From Pogonophryne albipinna (taxonomy: Eukaryota; Chordata; Actinopteri; Perciformes; Artedidraconidae): a stretch of 64,000 nucleotides of DNA. The notes beneath the pieces are model-generated. The model did not search any database, was not told where the DNA came from, and saw only the letters and a list, made by a program, of their open reading frames with translations. The translations under genes were made by a program, and so were the position numbers. Positions 24,350 to 37,500 of this stretch are shown in pieces; within the stretch, counting starts at the first letter, position 1; every line of letters begins with the position of its first letter. The stretch is taken from NCBI GenBank assembly GCA_028583405.1, contig CM053251.1, forward strand, positions 5,180,983 through 5,244,982. Reading direction: 5' to 3'.

Positions 24350-24480
24350 ATGCCAAAAAGCTGCTGTGTCGTTTATTGCACCTCAAACATTAAAACAAAT
24401 CCAGAGTTACGTATTTCTGTACTTCCTCTAAGAAGAAAGGACAGTAACAGAAGATTTATATTATATGATATCCGAAAAAA
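24350..24480 (+). pseudogene. Possible THAP-domain fragment
   Basis: The frame starting at ATG 24350 reads MPKSCCVVYCTSN and continues with VLPLRRKDSNRRF. This resembles the start of a C2CH THAP zinc finger as found in P-element-like transposases and THAP proteins: MPxxCxxxxC, then a P-x-R-R-K-D stretch. The conserved Trp and the distal Cys/His are not visible and the frame decays. Probably a transposon remnant. Confidence 0.3.
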
Positions 24481-25438
24481 AATTCAGTTTAGGATGGCCG
24501 AAGACACTACACTACCCATAATCCCCAGCTATCGTTTGGGACTACAGTCCCGTTGACAAACCCCGTGATTAATCTCAAACTCTGGATTGGATGTTGGAGT
24601 CGGCAGTGCGCCAAGGTTACACCGAGCGTCAAGCTCTTGAAATGGAACGAAACCACGGCAGACTATTCAAAACTGGACTCGAACGCCCCCCCAGAACTAC
24701 ACATGCTGGCTATTGTGTTACGCAACATGTTCTCTATGGCACGTCTCTACTGGGAAATTGTAGTTTAAAAGACGTTTTCGTTTTCCCAACATTAGAAGTT
24801 GAACAGTATTAAACTGTGTACAGCCCTGGAGGTTTAGGCGATAGGAAAACACATTGGTGTGTACACATTTAAAACATGTAATTACTACATGGGTGAAAAT
24901 AGCTTGTATCCATAATGGGACAGCATTAATATATACCCACATGACAGCTCATTGTTACTTTGTAATTCTACTCCACTACAATTCAGAGGTTAACCTGGTA
25001 TTTTTACTCCACTACATTTATTTGAGTTACTTTGCAGATTCTGATTAATGATGTGAAATATAAACAACCCTTAAGGCAGACTTTAGTTACACCTGAGTTA
25101 AATTCAGGGAAAGGTGATTGTCAAGTGCCAAAAATCAGGAGAGATATTTGATATTTGGTGCTTGAGAAGACTAAACATTTATCTGCAGATCTCTATAAAG
25201 TATATTACTTACTCGTTATTCTCTACTAATATAGTTAATTAAAAACTGTATATAATTGCTATTTTGCACATTCCTTTCAAGATGTCCTAAGGTTTATTGA
25301 CATATCATATACACAACTACAGTGTAGTTATGCAACAGTGCATTACAAGACATCTATCAATATGTGTGTATACCTCCACCATTAAACTGTCAAATTCTGC
25401 ACATTTCTTATACTATCTCTACATACATAAGAGTATAA

Positions 25439-25913
25439 TTAAAGGTGGGGTAGGTAAGTTTCAGAAACCGGCTCGAGTGCACTAACATTTGAAAGTACGC
25501 AGCCGAAAAGAATCCGCCCCTTCCTTCAGACTTCCTTACAGAGCACCTCCTCCAACACACATGAACGCGCACATGACGTCAGCAGACTGGTGAAAGTGGC
25601 CGCCTGTTGCTGGCGAGTCATTGAAGAACTGCTGCAACGCACGCCCAATGACGGCACGCCCAATGAGGGCACGCCCAATGAGGGCACGAGATACATTTGT
25701 GCGTGCACGAGATGGAAGGCTGACAGACAGGACGGCAAACGGATTGGTTGTAGTTTTACAGTATTACGGCTTCCACAGATGACATTTTTTAATGGATTTT
25801 TTGTCAAAGCACTTCAGATATTCATTGCTATCGGGATGTTAAGAGCATTCCATGGAATATAACAAAAAGTGTATCTCGAGCCGGTTTCTGAAACTTACCT
25901 ACCCCACCTTTAA
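25439..25913. mobile_element. MITE with TTAAAGGTGGGG ends, full copy
   Basis: The left end TTAAAGGTGGGGTAGGTAAG and the right end CTTACCTACCCCACCTTTAA are perfect mirror images, and the mirror continues into GAAACCGGCTCGAG. 475 bp. An internal GCACGCCCAATGA(G/C)G unit of about 17 bp is repeated three times. A shortened inverse copy is at 47640-47887. No ORF of known family. Confidence 0.85.
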
Positions 25914-27599
25914 TGTGTATAATATCAGTTAAAATAAGTGCTTCAACATAGTTAACATTGCAGGAAAGCAATACATTAGACGTTAAGTACTTTGTCAGGC
26001 TTAATATTTATCTGTAGATAGATACCCCCAAAGCTTTTTTCTTATTTGAAAGAAGACCTTAACCTAAAGTATTCTTTAATGTGTTAATAAAGGTTAATTA
26101 GTTTGTCTGTATTGCACATCCTCATATTAATATCTTTGTACATCCAGCACTAAACTGTTTTATTGTAGAGATCACTTACAGTATCTTCTTGATTTGTTAT
26201 ATTCTATACTTCTATCATTGACCTTCTACTTTCCCCCTATGAAAGTATGTACTCTTAATATGTTTTTCATCAAATAACATTATTCAACAAAAATAACATT
26301 ATTTAACAAAAATAATTCAATGACGTGCTTTAACCACTAGGCGGTGCACACAAGGTACACACAGCATACTAATAATAACTTTGTATTATTAGTGTATAGG
26401 ACACTTATGTATAACATCTGAAGATGTGTAGTTTTATTCGTGTTTTTACATAATTTTACAGGATATTGCTATACTATTTCTCATGTTTTACTTCTACACA
26501 TTAATATCTGATTTGTAAAACATCACAGACAGAAAGGCATATCCGTCATTTAATGGTAAGCTATTGAAATTGTGATTCCATAGATGTGTCTCCGATCACC
26601 CAAATCCCCTGACTATTCTCTCAACTCAGTATTTACATTCTGATATTCAAAGAAAATCAGTAATATCTTTAAAAACTACAAGTCCTTTTCTATCAGCTGT
26701 GCACCGTTATGGTGTAAATATAACCTATCTACCAATTGGATCAAATATAAAAGTCAGCCGAATTACTATTGATACTGCAATTTGTGAAAAGAAATGCAAG
26801 ATGTTGTTTAATTGTTGATATATTTATGATCCACGTCACATATTCAGTTTTGGCGGTAGTTCTCCTGTTTGTCCAGAAGTCTTCTCATCAGGGCTCTATA
26901 AATAAAGAACTACGGCAGATCTGTAATATTTAATGCAGCTGAACCGTGTATTACAATGCCGTTATGTGATGACTTCCAAAGAGAAAAGCAAGAACACTCG
27001 GAATAAAGTATTATTATTTTTTTTTAAATGTTTTCGGATATCATATCGCATTAACATCATATCCCAACATGCATTGCGGCTAAAACATCCAATCAACGAG
27101 CTTCAAGCTAAGGATCTTGGGTAATCTGTTCAGTGGGTGGTTTGTGGTGTGTATCGCTCGAAATGTCCCTTATAGGCCTACGTCTGTTTCCGGTGACTTT
27201 ATTTACGGGTAAAAAGCCCAAGATTATAGAATTAAACGAATAAATAAAAACAAGGATAATTGTGTGTTATTGTTGAGTAAATAACAGTGTGTCATTTTCC
27301 ATGACTGCATACCAAACTTACGATACCTGCGGTAAAATGTCAAAGATATCTTCACACAGCACATATTCTTCACTGGCAAAACAAATAACTTACCATAAAA
27401 TAATGAAGGCCAGTCTTATGTTCCTTATACAGGCCAGGGATTTTGTTGTTTTCTCATAAAATACTCGACTATGACTTTTCAGTGACATTCTTTATGACAT
27501 ATTTAACTGTGACTTATTTTATGATTTTATACCATTGCACTTTTTATGACCTACAACACCAGGACATTGTATGGCAGATGATAATAACAGGACTTCTTA
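25914..27599. other. AT-rich intergenic stretch
   Basis: No gene or clear element end seen. Confidence 0.4.
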
Positions 27600-27639
27600 A
27601 TGACACACTTTACAATGACTAGTTTTAATTAGATCTTGC

Positions 27640-28114
27640 TGGGGGAAGACATCTTTGATTGTTTTTGTGTCGTTGGTCCAGCTGACATGGTTGCTATGGT
27701 TACAGATGATCGAGCCACTTGATTGGTGGACCTGGAGAAAAGTATCAGGGATCCCCTCTGACCGCTCTCCTCCCTCCTGACTGCAGGTTCCGGTTTCACA
27801 GGTGAAAGTGCTGTTGATGTGAGAGTCCTGTGAGCTGCAGGTCACAGTGAAGCTACAGGAGGGAGAGCTTTCAGAGACAGAGTCTGCATCTTGGAGATTC
27901 TTCAATTATCACAGATAAATTGTTCACAGGAAACTCAATTCTCCCAGTATTATTATCAAACATGTTTTTTTTATTATCAGAACTAAACATTACTAAAACG
28001 TTAAATGTTATTACATTTCTAAGAAAAATATTCGAATTCCCCAAGAGCATCAGCATTCGTGACATTCAGAAGCACATCCTCTCCCTTCAGCACAAACACA
28101 CGAGTCACTGATCC
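27640..28114 (-). pseudogene. SLAM/CD48-like immunoglobulin receptor pseudogene
   Basis: On the minus strand, after an acceptor (TTTTACAG|GG, exon start 28114), the frame reads SVTRVFVLKGEDVLLNVT, the start of a SLAM-family V-type Ig domain, and then meets stops within the next 20 codons. Further on come GRIEFPVNNLSVIIE and, one frame over, LQDADS, the end of the V domain. This runs straight into SCSFTVTCSSQDSHINSTF, FTCETGTCSQEGGE and SIICNHSNHVSWTNDTK, the C2-type domain of fish SLAM/CD48-like proteins. Normally V and C2 lie on separate exons; here they are fused, without the last V strand. Stops, a frameshift and the fusion mark it as dead. In the family these are leukocyte receptors that bind each other between cells. 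Confidence 0.65.
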
Positions 28115-28119
28115 CTGTA

Positions 28120-28955
28120 AAACAGTAGACACATCATACAGTAAATATCACAAAGGTAAATGGTTCAAAACTGAATATTTCTCTATTCCTACTGTATGTA
28201 ATTATAAAATACCTTCATCTTACGATTAATCAAAGGTTGGAACATATTATTAAACAAATCTTGGATTAGTTTTGACCCTTAAAGCATAGAGGCATTTATC
28301 AGGTCAAACTTAGCCACCCTAAATCTCGCTTTTAGTATTTATGTTTCTTTTTCATATCACAAATTATTTCCATTCTGTCTCGTATGAAAAACAGGGGACT
28401 TTCTAACACCGTGCTTATTGTTTTCCCCTCTTTTCCCATACTATTGTTTCCCAGATTTGACAGAGGCGAAGCATTTACTCCTTTTCTACATTTGATCATA
28501 ATCTGCCTCAAACCACTTCCCGGGTTTTTCATCTACTCTGAAGGTTAAAAGTTGCCAGCTCATAGAGTCCTATTGTGAATCTTGAAATGTTGAGAACACC
28601 AAAGTGTTATGTTAGAAATGTGTAGTTTGGGTACACAGCACATAGAAACTGCCAGATGCTAAATTGTATATGTTGGACAATTTGCACAATTAGCATAATA
28701 ATTATCAGCAATAATTACTATTATAGCCTATGTGGACAAGAGTTTAAAAATACGGCTGATTTGGAGAAGTTGAGTGGTTTTGGGGGTATTTATAAGGAAT
28801 AAAGCCATTATTTGTACTCTGTGAGTTGAGTTTGCTTAATTTTGGGTCGATTTGGAAGATTTAGGGGAATCATTTGGATTGGACAGATTGCCTATTCATT
28901 TGAAAAATAATTGTACACAGTAGAGAAAATACTTTCCCTCTCATGCTCTCTATAT
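28120..28955. other. Intergenic stretch without recognisable gene
   Basis: No leader exon for the SLAM-like pseudogene could be located here; nothing else seen. Confidence 0.35.
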
Positions 28956-29740
<785 letters not shown>

Positions 29741-29821
29741 CACGTCTTGAGTGGGTTATATTTGTGAATATACTACGTTTTGCCCTGTGGACTAACATAG
29801 GTCTGTTTTTAGACTGGGTCT

Positions 29822-30790
<969 letters not shown>

Positions 30791-31208
30791 AATCTAAACT
30801 TTAACGGTCCACAATGTGCTTTTCCCACTTTATTGTTACTCTCAATCTTCAATCAATGATTCCAAGAGGCTGGCGGAACTGAACATGTTAAGTAAATAAA
30901 GAAAGGTCATCTTTAAGATCAAATCAAATCTGAATTTTGAGTAATGATTAAGCAGATTTTTGCTTTTCACTGATGACAGAAAGCACCACAGCTCACCTCA
31001 GATTTACAGTCTGCTACTTCCTCCTTTGAAAGGGTATTGAAAGACTGAAAGGTCACGGACAGAAACACGGTGCAATGATTCTGTTAAAGAAGGACCATGG
31101 AGTGATGAGCCCAATAAACAGGGTTTATATGGGCCCAGTTTTATAGAGACAGACTGAACTGAAAACATCACAGCATTATAGATGGCGTCACTTATCTTTA
31201 AAAACAAC

Positions 31209-31300
31209 TAGGAATGCGGCAGACAGCCTCACGGAGAGATACCGCAGGTCCTTCCTTCCTGCAGCGGTCAGACTATACAACCACCACAGCCCCTATAGAC
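31209..31300 (+). mobile_element. LINE C-terminal fragment
   Basis: One frame reads AADSLTERYRRSFLPAAVRL, the end of the fish LINE ORF2 type represented upstream at 18114-18480. About 30 codons, then unrelated sequence with an ACTTTATTGTCAAT-type tail near 31375. Confidence 0.6.
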
Positions 31301-31702
31301 CCCCGTACACACACAAAACAACACAGACTATAACACCTCTTGCTGTTAAATACCAACCAACAGTCGAGTCAAAGTCAACTTTATTGTCAATCTCAAAATA
31401 TGTTTGTACACACAGAAAGATCGAAATACTGTTTCCCACAGTCCCGAGGTATAAAAAACTCACACATTAAAGTGCAAGAACACTCAATAATTTACAAAAA
31501 ACCCCACAAAATAACCGTTTAAGTAAGCAGGATATATATAAAAAAAGATGATGTACATAGTGCAAAAAGGGAGTGCAACATACAATATGTGCAATATATA
31601 TATATGCCGTTAATAACTGTGTAATATATACCTGGCTGCTAAATCCTCAGAACTGTTACAGGATGTGTATTTTGTAAATTGTGTAACTTTTTATTTTTAT
31701 TA

Positions 31703-32040
31703 CACTGAACAAAAATATAAACGCAACACTTTAGTTTTTGCTCCCATTTTTCACGAGATGAACTCAAAGATGTAAAACATTTTCTATATACACAAAATAA
31801 CCATTTCTCTCAAATATTGTTCACAAATCTGAAAAAATCTGTGATAGTGAGCACTTCTCCTTTGCCGAGATAATCCATCCCACCTCACAGGTGTGGCATA
31901 TCAAGATGCTGATTAGACAGCATGATTATTGCACAGGTGTGCCTTAGGCTGGCCACAATAAAAGGCCACTCTGAAACGTGCATTTTTGCTTTATTGGGGG
32001 GGTCTGGGGGGGTCCGAAAACCAGTCAGTATCTGGTGTGA
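31703..32040. mobile_element. Tc1-like transposon end with long terminal inverted repeat (truncated)
   Basis: Begins CACTGAACAAAAATATAAAC after a TA, the end of a widespread fish Tc1-like family. It continues through the roughly 225-bp terminal repeat, including GGTGTGGCATATCAAGATGC and CAATAAAAGGCCACTCTGAA, then a short piece of the 3' coding end (AACCAGTCAGTATCTGGTGT). It breaks off at 32040, where telomere-like sequence starts. The opposite end and most of the transposase are missing. Confidence 0.8.
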
Positions 32041-32198
32041 GGGGTAGGGGTAGGGTTAGGGTTAGGGTTAGGGTAATGTTGTGAATTGAGTGGCCCATGG
32101 TGGTGGTGGGGTTATGGTATGGGCAGGCGTATGTTATGGACGACGAACACAGGCCACTCGATTCACAACATTACCCTAACCCTACCCCTACCCCTAAG
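32041..32198. repeat. Telomere-like inverted repeat enclosing a Tc1 transposase scrap
   Basis: The left arm, 32041-32095, holds (T)AGGGG and four or so TTAGGG units followed by AATGTTGTGAATTGAGTGGC. The right arm, 32152-32198, is its reverse complement with fewer TTAGGG units and one mismatch. The 56-bp centre plus the inner ends (GTGGCCCATGGTGGTGGTGG, ATGGTATGGGCAGGCGTATG) encode part of a Tc1 transposase in the orientation opposite to the adjacent Tc1 end. Telomere-like sequence therefore sits at each breakpoint. Confidence 0.85.
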
Positions 32199-32521
32199 AG
32201 GGTGGAGAAGATGGAAAATAGTTTTTTGGGATTGGAATAGGAAGATTGGATCTTATCTTGAAAGAAAGTGCTTTTTGCCTGCGAGATGGAAGCAGAGAAA
32301 GAGGAGAGGAGAGCCTGATAGGTTAGGAGGTCGTCACGGTGTTTGGATTTCCACCATTTCCGCTCTGCTGCCCTAAGGACGGTTCTATTAGCACGCAGTG
32401 CGTCATTTAGCCAGGGAGCAGGAGGGGACTGACGAGCCTGCCGAGATGTGAGAGGACAGAGAGAGTCCAGAGAGGATGAGAGAGTAGAGAGGAGAGTTTC
32501 TGCAGCAGAGTTTGGAGGCAA
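32199..32521 (-). mobile_element. L2-like LINE fragment, pre-reverse-transcriptase region
   Basis: The minus-strand frame reads SPPAPWLNDALRANRTVLRA, then SFSASISQAKSTFFQDKI and LFSIFSTLL. This is the segment between endonuclease and reverse transcriptase in L2/CR1-type ORF2. The codons run directly into the telomere-like repeat at 32198 (LLGVGVGLG, then stop), so the fragment is broken exactly there. Its other end abuts a different LINE at 32522. Confidence 0.7.
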
Positions 32522-35140
32522 TTCAATTCAAATTCAAAACCTTTATTTATCCAGGTAAAATCCCATTGAGATCAATGATCTCTTTTTCAAGGGAGACCTG
32601 CAGCAGTAGGTTCCACAAGAAGACATAAAAACATAAACAACAGAACAACAAAAGGACATCATACAGCAAAATGTACAGGGATTACAATTTACATATTTAA
32701 CCACATGTACAGGTACCAACAGCATCTGATTTTGTAGCATCCAACCGAGCTTTAAAAACATGTAGTGGTACTAGCTTGGTAATTTTCCATTCTTTTTGCA
32801 GACTGTTCCATGTTAGTGGAGCTGCACATCTAAAAGCTTTCTTCCCTAAGACAGTCCTAGCACTTGGCACATTTAATAAAACCACAGCATGCGATCTCAG
32901 GCAATAAGTACTTTCAATTCGCAGAGAGATCAGGGAGCAGATATAAGATGGTAGTTTATCCAACATGGCTTTGTAAATGAAAAAGTACCAGTGACTGAGC
33001 CTCCGTACAGTAAGTGATGGCATAACCGCCTTGGTATACAGGGTACAGTGATGCGTAAGTGCTTTACAATTTGTCAAAAATCTCAGTGCACTGTGATACG
33101 CAGCATCTAACTTGCTCAGGTAATTGGCAGGTGCATTTGTATATAACAAATCACCATAGTCCAGCACAGGTAAAAAGGTCACAGTGACTAGCCTTTTCCT
33201 GGCCTCAAGCGAGTAACAGGACTTGTTCCTGTAGAAGAAACCTAGCATAACCCTCAGCTTTTTAAGCAGGTTATTTACATGAAATTTAAAAGTGAGACAA
33301 TCATCAAGCCAGATACCCAGGTATTTATAACAGGTAACCACTTCAAGTTGTATTCCTTGCGTAGTTACAATATCCAAAGCAGTCTCCGGTGTATTTTTAG
33401 CTTTAGCTTTAGAAAAGAGCATTACCTTGGTTTTATCCACATTTAAAAGAAGCTTAAGCTCAGAGAGCTGAGCCTGAATAATGTTAAAAACAGCCTGTAA
33501 TTTAACAACAGCCTCGTTAATCGAGGGACCTGCACAGTACATAACGGTATCGTCCGCATAAAAATGTAAGGTTGCTCCTTCGACATTTTCACCTAAACTA
33601 TTAATATAGATAGAGAATAATAGCGGACCTAAAACTGAACCTTGTGGTACACCATTAGTGATGTTTAACCACTCAGAAGACAGCCCATCAAACTGAACAC
33701 ATTGGGACCTTTCAGAGAGGTAGTTTACAAACCACCCCACTGCATGGCTGGATATGCCAATACTGACCAGCCTCTGCTTCAAAATGCGATGATCGACGGT
33801 ATCAAAAGCTTTGGATAGGTCAACAAATAGAGCTGCACAACTCTGCTTATTATCTAAAATACTCGTAATATCATTTACCACTTTCATTGTGGCAGTGATG
33901 GTGCTATGTTGCTTTCTGAAGCCTGACTGATGTTTAGACAGGATGTCATTTGTACATAAAAACTCCTTTACTTGTTCACTCACTAGGCGTTCAAGAACCT
34001 TAGCCAGAACTGACAATTTAGAGATGGGTCTATAATTGTTTAATAAGGTGGCCTCCCCTCCTTTTAGTAGTGGCAGGACATACGCTGACTTCCATACTTT
34101 TGGGATTTTGTTCGTGCTGAGAGAGAGGTTAAAAAGAGTAGTAAGAGGTGGAGCAATAAAATCTGCAGCTATCTTTAAAAAGAAAGGTTCTACGTTGTCC
34201 GGACCAGCCGGCTTTTTAGGATCTAGCTTGGTTAAGACTTCACGAACAACTTCAACAGTAAAAGGAGTAAAACTGAAAGGGTTTTCCAGACCACATTGTT
34301 CTGAGTCACCGACTGTGGTGTTCACAGAAGCAGAATTAGAAACAGAATGAAACAGAGAGCCACAGGACACAAAATGCTCATTAAAACAATTTAACATGGT
34401 AGCCCTATCCGATATAGTGCCAGATGCTGTGGTAATGCACGGAGGTAGCTCATTACGGATATCACCGGTGGATATCGATTTTATGGCTTTCCAGAATTTT
34501 CTAGGGTTGTTCAGGTTCTTTGTGGTAACTGACAGATAATACTTAGATTTAGCACTTTTGACATGTGAAGTGAAGCTATTTCTTAGCTGCCTAAAATGCA
34601 GCCATTCTACCTCTGAGCCTGATTTCCTAGCCTTAGCCCAGGCCTCGTTTCTCTCATGTAGGAGACTAGATAATTCAGCAGAAAACCAAGGATTGTCTCG
34701 TCCCTTCACTCTAAATGTACGCAGGGGTGCATGTCTATCTATAATTTCCATAAAACCAAGATAAAAATAAGACCATGCAGTCTCAACATTAGCACACAAA
34801 TCGATTTTTCCCCAATCAAACCCAAACATATCATGTACAAAACCCTGCTCCACAAAATGTTTTATGTCTCTCTTGATGATAATACGAGGTTTAACCTTTT
34901 GGACTTTTGTGTCCCTAATTGTGGCTACAACACAGTGGTCACTCAGATCATTCGCAAATACTCCCACAGATGAGTATTTATGGGGAACATTAGTTAAAAT
35001 GAGATCAATTAGGGAGGATTTATTTGGGGACTTAATATTAGGGCGAGTAGGACTGTCAACAATCTGAGTAACATTTAAAGAGATACAAAGGTTTTTAAAA
35101 TCCTCTGACTGACTGGCAGTTCCACAGGCCGCCTGAAACT
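32522..35140 (-). mobile_element. 5'-truncated LINE with a long open endonuclease/reverse-transcriptase frame
   Basis: The minus-strand frame is open from about 35140 to the stop at 32697. The first in-frame ATG gives 756 residues. Upstream of it the frame holds the end of an AP-type endonuclease (VDSPTRPNIKS, LIDLILTN, then DLSDHCVV). Next come reverse-transcriptase motifs: NYRPISKLSVLAKVLERL, HQSGFRKQHST, ALFVDLSKAFDTVDHR, GVPQGSVLGPLLFSIYINSL, FYADDTVMY with the catalytic Asp pair, and YLGIWLDD. The C-terminal domain includes RRLSHWYFFIYKAM and AAPLTWNSLQ. The 3' tail at 32522-32696 contains TTTATTTATCCAGGTAAAAT. The endonuclease start and any ORF1 are missing. The lack of stops points to a fairly recent insertion. 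Jockey superfamily; exact clade not assigned. Confidence 0.85.
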
Positions 35141-35557
35141 AGATGTTGGATCTCAGTGAAGCATGTGGGATAGACGAGAGCAGGGCGGTTATAGCGATTA
35201 GGAGATACACGGGGCCAGCGATGATTGCGAGAAGACACGTGAACAGGAATGGAGAAAATACACATGATTATAGCATGAGGGGCTAGAAACTAAAGAAAAT
35301 AAAAATAAAACACCAGCGGTAATTAGCTCAATCAGAGGAGGATTTGCCTCCTCTTTGCTACCCTCGTGACTCCCACAGGACTCCAATGTCTTTGTCAGTC
35401 TTAGAGACTCCCGCAGGACTCCAATGTCTTCGTCTGTCTGACGCTGAAGCTGACGCTCCAGGAAAGAGCTACCTAAAATGGACGCCTGATTGCTGAGTTC
35501 TCACAGCTGTAGGGCCACGCCCCTCTAATTAGTTAACTCTCTACAGCTGATGGGCGA
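35141..35557. other. Sequence between LINE and tandem repeat
   Basis: Holds a short duplicated block, GACTCC(C)(A/G)CAGGACTCCAATGTCTT at about 35367 and 35406. It may belong to the LINE 5' region or to another element; no gene supported. Confidence 0.35.
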
Positions 35558-35803
35558 CAGCAGAGTGTCCCTGCCTATATTGTAATGCAGGGTTGAGTAC
35601 CCCACTGAAACCTGTGTAACAGGTTCACTTTGAGCAGATCTGAGATTTAAAATCTCTCAAAAGCGCCATTTTAGCTCCAATAACTACAGAACAATTATAC
35701 AGAGTAGAATAAATGAAACAGAGAAGTCTAATTAAACAAGAATATAACTTACAGTGGTTGCTGCGTCAATAGGTAGTGTCGTCACCCGGTCTCGACGCAC
35801 ACT
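35558..35803. repeat. Direct repeat, unit 1
   Basis: About 246 bp, nearly identical to 35886-36125 (328 bp offset). Both start CAGCAGAGTG(T/G)CCCTGCC and run to CACCCGGTCTCGA. Unit 1 has TAGT extra near its end. Confidence 0.9.
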
Positions 35804-35885
35804 GAATTCTTCAGAATTTAAATGCGGTATTTAAGTGCTTTTTAGCTGAAAGATGGGTGAGTCACGCTGTTGTACTTCACGCAAT

Positions 35886-36125
35886 CAGCAGAGTGGCCCT
35901 GCCTATATTGTAATGCAGGGTTGAGTACCCCACTGAAACCTGTGTAACAGGTTCACTTTGAGCAGATCTGAGATTTAAAATCTCTCAAAAGCGCCGTTTT
36001 AGCTCCAATAACTACAGAACAATTATACAGAGTAGAATAAATGAAACAGAGAAGTCTAATTAAACAAGAATATAACTTACAGTGGTTGCTGCGTCAATAG
36101 GTGTCGTCACCCGGTCTCGATACAC
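35886..36125. repeat. Direct repeat, unit 2
   Basis: About 240 bp, second copy of 35558-35803; only a few differences are visible, so the duplication is recent. Confidence 0.9.
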
Positions 36126-37425
<1,300 letters not shown>

Positions 37426-37500
37426 AGAATTCCTTTATTGTCATCGCACCAGGTACAACGAAATTTAATTCATTTAGTTCATTCATTTAGTTCATTGTAT
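37426..37500. mobile_element. Retroelement tail-like sequence
   Basis: AATAGAATTCCTTTATTGTC followed by GTACAACGAAATTTAATTCA resembles 3' tails of fish LINEs/SINEs in reverse orientation. It interrupts repeat Y at ATGCTATGTT, and a short piece like the missing part (TTCATTGTATTGTTGTA) follows. Confidence 0.45.

Noticed and set aside
25650..25690. CRISPR-like short direct repeats (GCACGCCCAATGA units)
   Set aside because: Only three contiguous units without spacers inside a eukaryotic MITE; a simple tandem repeat.
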